A model generated the notes under the pieces. The model saw only the letters and a list, made by a program, of their open reading frames with translations, did no database searches and was not told where the DNA came from. The position numbers and the translations under genes are program-made. This document shows, piece after piece, positions 57,945 through 64,000 of a DNA stretch of 64,000 bases. Position 1 is the first letter of the stretch; every line of letters starts with the position of its first letter. Origin of the DNA: Lobosporangium transversale (lineage: Eukaryota; Mortierellomycota; Mortierellomycetes; Mortierellales; Mortierellaceae); contig NW_019029018.1 of the NCBI RefSeq assembly GCF_002105155.1, positions 142,001 to 206,000 of the forward strand, in the 5' to 3' direction.

Positions 57945-60900
57945 TTACTGCCAATCCATGTTCTCAGCCTTCACCTGCACTTCTCCTGCATCGGACGTCG
58001 TACTATCAGGTGCCACTGATGACGAGGATGACAGCGGGGCTGCTATAGCTGTGGTTGCTGTGGTACTTGGATTACTATTGTTGCTGTTCTTGGATCCGGG
58101 TACTGGGAATCCTAAGAAAGGCTTGCCAATGCCTGGGAATGTCGCACTCGTATAAACACCATAACCACCTGGATGCATGCTCGGCAGATTTGCAGGAGGC
58201 GGTGTGCTTGTTGCACCGCCGGGTCCGGTCCCTCCTGGAGTGGTCATACCGCCATAAATATTGGCTTTCATATCTGCTTCAAGAATTTCCTGTTCTAGCT
58301 GCCGAATTGTTTCCATCTGTGGCGCCAGAATCCCTTCAGCCTTTTCAAGCAATACCATTGCCGCTTTAGTCCATGGTGAATGTTCTCCATTATATATCCA
58401 TGAATTGTTGACCATGATCCGCATGTCGGTCAAAAATGCATCAACAGTGCGGTACGCATAGTAGTTTTTGTTGGCATCCCTCATACCCGACAAATCGCGC
58501 GGTTGCTTAATCACAATATCATAGCCAGGCGCAATCTTGGACGATACTGGGGAAATAAAAGCGGTAGCCTCTTGCATTGATAGGATTGTGGAAAGCACAG
58601 ATTCGATAATATTGGCGAGCTCGACATCTGCTTTCTTTCGACGACCATATGATTTAACGGGCGGGAAGTAATCCATAAAGTCGTCTTCCGTGTGCTGGGT
58701 TGCAGATTCGCTTCGCTTCCTCTTGGGTGGTGTCGGCTCTATTATTAAAAAAAAAACCCCTCCCATATGCAATGTATTTTTAATAAGAAATATTATATGA
58801 GGGCTTTGTGAACGTAGGTGATATGCAGAAAAGCCACTTACGGAGCATTTTAGAGGGAAGTCGGACTACAAGAGCCTCTTTTTCCTCTTTCTCACGTTCC
58901 TTCTCCAGATCCGCAACACGGTCAATGACAGCTTTGGGAATCGAAATTTTGTTACTACTGACGCCGGAGGATTGTGGTGATCCTTGTCTAATAAAATCGC
59001 CTGTCATTGATCCGCCCCTAACCATTGGTGGTGGTGCACTAGGTGGCGCAAGAGGTGTTGGGCGTACTGGGACATGTGGTGGAGACATTATACTTCCAAC
59101 GCCTCCTGCAGTCATGTATCCTGTGCCTGTCACACCCAAGTTGGGAAGTGCTCCTGAAGGGTCAACATATTTGGGACATTTTTTGTTGGTTTTCATGTGA
59201 CCCAATGCACCACAGTTGCTACATTGACGAATCACCTTCTTTTTGAGGGTCGCAGTGGCAGGGTTAACAGGCAGATCCAAGCTCGTGTTACCGGCTTTGG
59301 CTGCTGCTCTAGCCATTCTACGCTCCTGATTCCTGTTAAGTCTGGCGATTTCCTCCAGAATGCGTTTCCTCATACGTTCATTCTTAGCCTCATCGTTTGT
59401 TGGCTCGAGTGCTTCAGTGCTGATCGAGTTTTCTTCAATTAGCTGACGTTGACGAATGTAAGCATTCATGACTGCAGGGTCACGAATAGTTTCAGATTTC
59501 CATGTGGTCTCGCCGTTCTCCAGACGGATAAGTCGCTTGATGATCAAGCATTTGTTTCGAGACGATCCAAAGTTGCCAACACTGGTACGCGAGCTAATAC
59601 TACCAGCAACTGAGACATTGTCATCATCCATGTCATTGTCTCGGTCACGATCACGGTCTCCACCGCGATCAGCACTATCACGATATCGGCCAAACAATGA
59701 CGGCGAGGGTGAGACACGACTACGGTCTACAGTAGACATTTCACGCCTCTGTCGATTGAGATTTTCTTCTTCTTCTTCGTTCCCAATGACATCGTCGTTA
59801 CCATCAATTTCTTCAGTATTGCTCAGCGCCTGATGTTGCATGTTCCAAATACGTGTAATCTCCTCCTTGTAAACCTGCTGCTGCTCTGCAACATTGTAGC
59901 GATGCGTACTCTTTGGAAGAAGTTCGATCTGCGCTAATCTCTCCTCAAGAGACTCCCCTTGTCTCAAGAAAATATCTTTCATGCTAATGCGGACAAAACT
60001 AAAGCCTTCACCGCGACCCGTTGGATCACCAGCTCCCCAAAGTTTCAACATGGCCTTGCCCTGGGTTGCGTTGATAAAGTTGCGTGTTGTAATCCACGGT
60101 GCGAGCTGCTCTTCAATGTCCATATTGGACTCATAATCCTCGTTTCCATCATCCTCGCCATCCGCTGCTTTACCATAACCAGCATCCTGCAAATACCGCT
60201 GACCAACTAACATACTCTCATATAAGCACACCATCTCTGGTGTTACCAGTTTACGGATCTCCTCTTCGCTTGGTAGTGGCGTGCTCGCTTTCAATTTCCA
60301 AAAGCCTGTATTGTTGCCCTTCCGTTGGAATTCTGCAAACTCCTTAAGTCTCTGACGAATCTGAATTTCCGAATACTCAGGGTAGGCCTTGACGAGTTTG
60401 GCAAACCGTAGGCGATTGTATGGATCCTTGCGAATAAATCTAAATGCTGAGATTTGGAGGCGATTCTTGACCATGGTTGTGATCTTCCTTGAATGAGGGC
60501 CGGGGACGTCCTGGACAGGATATGTTTGACCGACAACGTAGAGATGTGGGATATGTCTGATATAATACTTGGTCTCGCCCTTATAGGTCGTCCTAATGAC
60601 TAGAAAATCTGTGTTTCTTGCTGGTTGCTCGAATACAGGTGCTCTGATCAGGTTGTTATAAAGTGCGCTGATAGTCTGTCCTGGCTCCACATTTCCAAAA
60701 CCCAGAAATGGCGAGGCATCGGCAACATCCAAAACAAAGGGTTCTCCGATTTCCTTTTGGGGTATGTGGGTATCGTCAATATTCTCCTTACGGTAATAAT
60801 TTATCAAGAAGCTTCCCATGCCTACATTTTGAATAATTGCTGGATGTTCCTCCGAATACTCCAGTAGAACAAAGTTGGTGTTGTCACGCAACGTCAAATC

Positions 60901-63038
60901 CTTTGAGCCTCTCATGACTTCGCCCAGCTCCTTGCGTTTTTGTTTCTTCTTTTTGCTACCTTTTACGCGCGAAAATGTAATGTCAACATTGAGTGGTAGT
61001 TGAAGCTGCGGTCTGTGGAATGACCGTTGTTCTGATTTTGTCAACTTGTTCTTGTACCATGGCTTCATCAACTTGACGGCAGGAAGAGCGTGCTGAACAA
61101 CCAGCTGTCCAAATGTCTGACGTACCCTATGGAAACGCCCCTCCTTGTGGGCTTCGTAAAACCGATCGTTTGATAAGTTGAAGCGATCAATTTGAAGTTT
61201 TCTGTGCGTTTCTTCCTCTGAAGGGTCATTTGTTTTGGTTACTACACGATATGCTGGCAATATGGCCTTCTTCCCACGTTTGACTAATGATTAAGGATGT
61301 AATAGAGTTGCTGCATTAGCTATATGATCCGCAATGCGACTTGCAGTGCAAAAAGAGTTCATGAAGTGAATCGAAGAGATAACAACATACCTCTGAATCC
61401 CTCTCCCATTGTCTTGGAATCCATTGAAGTAAGGTCAAATAAAACATTGGCATCATTCATGTTGAAACTGATCTGAGTGAATGGTTTAAAGGGCTTGTTT
61501 TCGTCCCAAATAATCGATTCTTCCCAATCACCGTTCTCTAGTTCATAGTTACGAATAGCGAAGATTTCCTTTGAGCTGTCTTCAGTATTTTCAGTAGTTG
61601 TGCTGCCAGCGCTAATTATTCGCAAAAATGCTGGTTAGGTTTCTCTTCTGACCAAAAAAAAAAAAAAAAAAAAAAAAGTCTTGTCATTCCAGACTATGTC
61701 CTTACCCGCTTGTTTCTGAGGTTTTCAATGGGACTACTGCATCGTCCCAAATAATTTTATCCTCCCATTCTTCGAGCTGTACAGAGTAGAGATCTTTGGT
61801 GTCCGGTACTTTCCATTGCAAGCTATTTGCCCATTCTTTGTCAACTAAATTCTAATTAGATCATAAACAAGAGACGTTGATAACATTTCAGTTCAGTTGC
61901 TCTCGATACAAAATGAGCAAATAAAGAATAGCTAAAAAAAAAAAATAAAAAATAAAAAATAAAAAAAATAAAAAAAGTACCTCATATGCATCATAGGGAT
62001 CAACATCCTGATCTTCAACGGATATTGGATCCTCTGGTTGGTCAAATATTTTCCGTTGATCATATTCGCGAGTAAATTTATTGATAGTTGGGAAGTCGGC
62101 AGGCTTCACTTTTGAGTGTGGGAAGCGCTTCAGTCGTTTGATATTGAACAGCTCCGAAAATTTGAGGATCTTGTTCTTCTCGAACGCAGGGTATAGTGCA
62201 TGTACATCAATGGGCTCTACAGGTGCAGAAGGTCCAGCGGTCGTTCCTGAGAGGGGTGGCAAAGTAGAAGGTGGAAGAGCGACTTTGCTTCCTGCACTGC
62301 CCGCTGCAGTCTGATTCAACTTTTGCTGTTCTTCTAGAAGGTAAAGTTGTTGTTGCTGAAGTAACGATAGTGCTGATTTTGGGGCTGTTGTGATGTTTGA
62401 TGCTGTTGAAGAAGATGGTGGCAATGATAAGCTTGTTGTCGGGGCTCTCTCCTCGTCTGCACCATCAGCATCATAATCTTCATCCATACTGTCAAGCCTT
62501 GACTTGCCCCTGTTACCGCTAGCGCTCTTTGCTAAATTACTTTTCATCGCTGTTGAGGCCATCGTGGAGAGTCCTTTTTGTAGATACTGGTTACTGAACA
62601 TCTGTTCTGAATTATCCACAGCGAGGTCATTGATTTCTGAAAAGTCAACAGCATCCTTGTCATGTTCAAAAGTAGATTTGATAGTAGCAAAGTTGACCTC
62701 GCCATCTTGGTCTTCTTCATCGTCCTCGTCATTGTCAACTCCACCAGATGCATCTGGACCTTGAGGTTGGACCTCACTCTCATCGACGCCCAATGTCTTT
62801 GCGGAGAAGAGGTGCGTAAGCTGTTCACTGTTCTCTAAACTCTCCAAAGCCTCACGGAATTCCTACACAAGTAATCAATGCTTTGTTTAGATGAGCCACT
62901 GGTGTACTGAATGATTTTGCAAAAAAAGTGTTTATTGTTGCTAAAAAATCGCTCTTTTGAATAGAAATGTACCTCCGGTAGGTCTTCGACCTTGCCTGAT
63001 TTGTCAACGTTTCCGAAGAAGTAGCCGGCGAAAGACAT
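57945..63038 (-). CDS. TAF1: TFIID subunit TAF1 with C-terminal bromodomain
   Basis: Six exons: 63038-62973, 62862-61981, 61851-61706, 61611-61391, 61283-58842 and 58738-57945, giving 1516 residues (frame closes exactly). TAF1 is the scaffold of the general transcription factor TFIID and contacts TBP, TAF7 and promoter DNA. The N-terminus (MSFAGYFFGNVDKSGKVEDL) is the TBP-inhibiting TAND-like start. The central block (FNLSNDRFYEAH to GRGEGFSFVRI, about 450-960) is the conserved TAF7-binding core. A zinc knuckle CSNCGALGHMKTNKKC lies near 1120. One bromodomain (KKADVELANIIESVLSTI to PWTKAAMVLLEKAE, about 1280-1390) precedes a Pro/Ser/Gly-rich tail. Human TAF1 has two bromodomains and budding-yeast Taf1 none. 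The window gives the complete gene. Confidence 0.93.
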
Positions 63039-63177
63039 GGTGTGGTTGGTTAGGTATTAATGAATAGGGATCAGCTCATGGAGACAAATGAAAAATGAGC
63101 AATGTTTTCCAAATGCGTATGAACGCGCAGCAGAAAGGATAGACAGTCACAGGTTTTTTTTTTTTTTTTTTTTTTTT
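63039..63177. other. Compact spacer, TAF1 upstream / phosphatase downstream
   Basis: Only 139 bp between the phosphatase stop and the TAF1 start, with a T run at 63156-63178. It must contain the TAF1 promoter or part of it. Confidence 0.4.

Positions 63178-64000
<823 letters not shown>

Overview
The window is eukaryotic and fungal. Genes are intron-rich: short GT-AG introns, often with long A or T homopolymers, interrupt almost every gene, and the intergenic DNA is AT-rich. The products (PTR2-type peptide transporter, Siw14-like phosphatase, crinkler-type NTPase, F-box/LRR giant, fungal gamma-glutamyltranspeptidase, single-domain CBM14 protein) suggest an early-diverging filamentous fungus, probably Mortierellomycota. 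That lineage is an inference from gene content, not from a search.

Layout. 0-2 kb: a decayed prohibitin copy, a MITE-like element and one small possible secreted protein. 2-5 kb (-): NRAMP divalent-metal transporter. 5.7-7.6 kb (+): the meiotic recombinase DMC1 in nine exons. 7.8-10.3 kb (+): a DEDDh RNA exonuclease of the Rex1/REXO1 type. 10.9-11.8 kb (+): an acidic protein of unknown function. 12.3-12.7 kb: a fold-back inverted-repeat element. 12.8-14.6 kb (-): proton-coupled peptide transporter. 17.4-20.3 kb (-): GTPBP1/2-like translational GTPase. 22.3-23.4 kb (+): ribosomal protein eL24. 24.5-26.9 kb (-): a crinkler-like gene that looks broken.

27-40 kb is an accessory block. It holds three tandem type-B carboxylesterase genes on the + strand, a fourth relic of which only the promoter and first exon remain, and two decayed Helitron/PIF1-like helicase fragments that bracket the array. 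The three esterases share exon structure and keep the Ser/Glu/His triad, but their similarity is mosaic: copies 1 and 2 match in the 5' half, copies 1 and 3 in the 3' part of the last exon. This suggests gene conversion.

40.7-43.2 kb (+): gamma-glutamyltranspeptidase. 44.6-47.6 kb (+): LRR protein with a lysine-rich tail. 49.2-49.6 kb (+): a small secreted chitin-binding (CBM14) protein, preceded by helically phased GGACATG repeats and a TATA box. 50.3-51.6 kb (-): a six-exon membrane protein of unknown function, recovered by following splice phase. 51.7-53.5 kb (-): a broken gene, then an intronless protein with five FG-GAP-like repeats joined to a cyanovirin-N homology domain. 54.3-57.8 kb (-): giant F-box/LRR protein. 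57.9-63.0 kb (-): TFIID subunit TAF1. 63.2-64 kb (-): the 3' part of a Siw14-like phosphatase with an altered P-loop.

Most of the window is housekeeping (translation, transcription, RNA processing, transport, glutathione turnover). The unusual material lies in the esterase/Helitron block, the crinkler relic, and the run at 49-53.5 kb of a chitin-binding protein and a probable two-module lectin. Coding coordinates run from start to stop codon and include introns. Splice sites were chosen by GT-AG signals and phase, and whole-gene lengths divide by three where stated.
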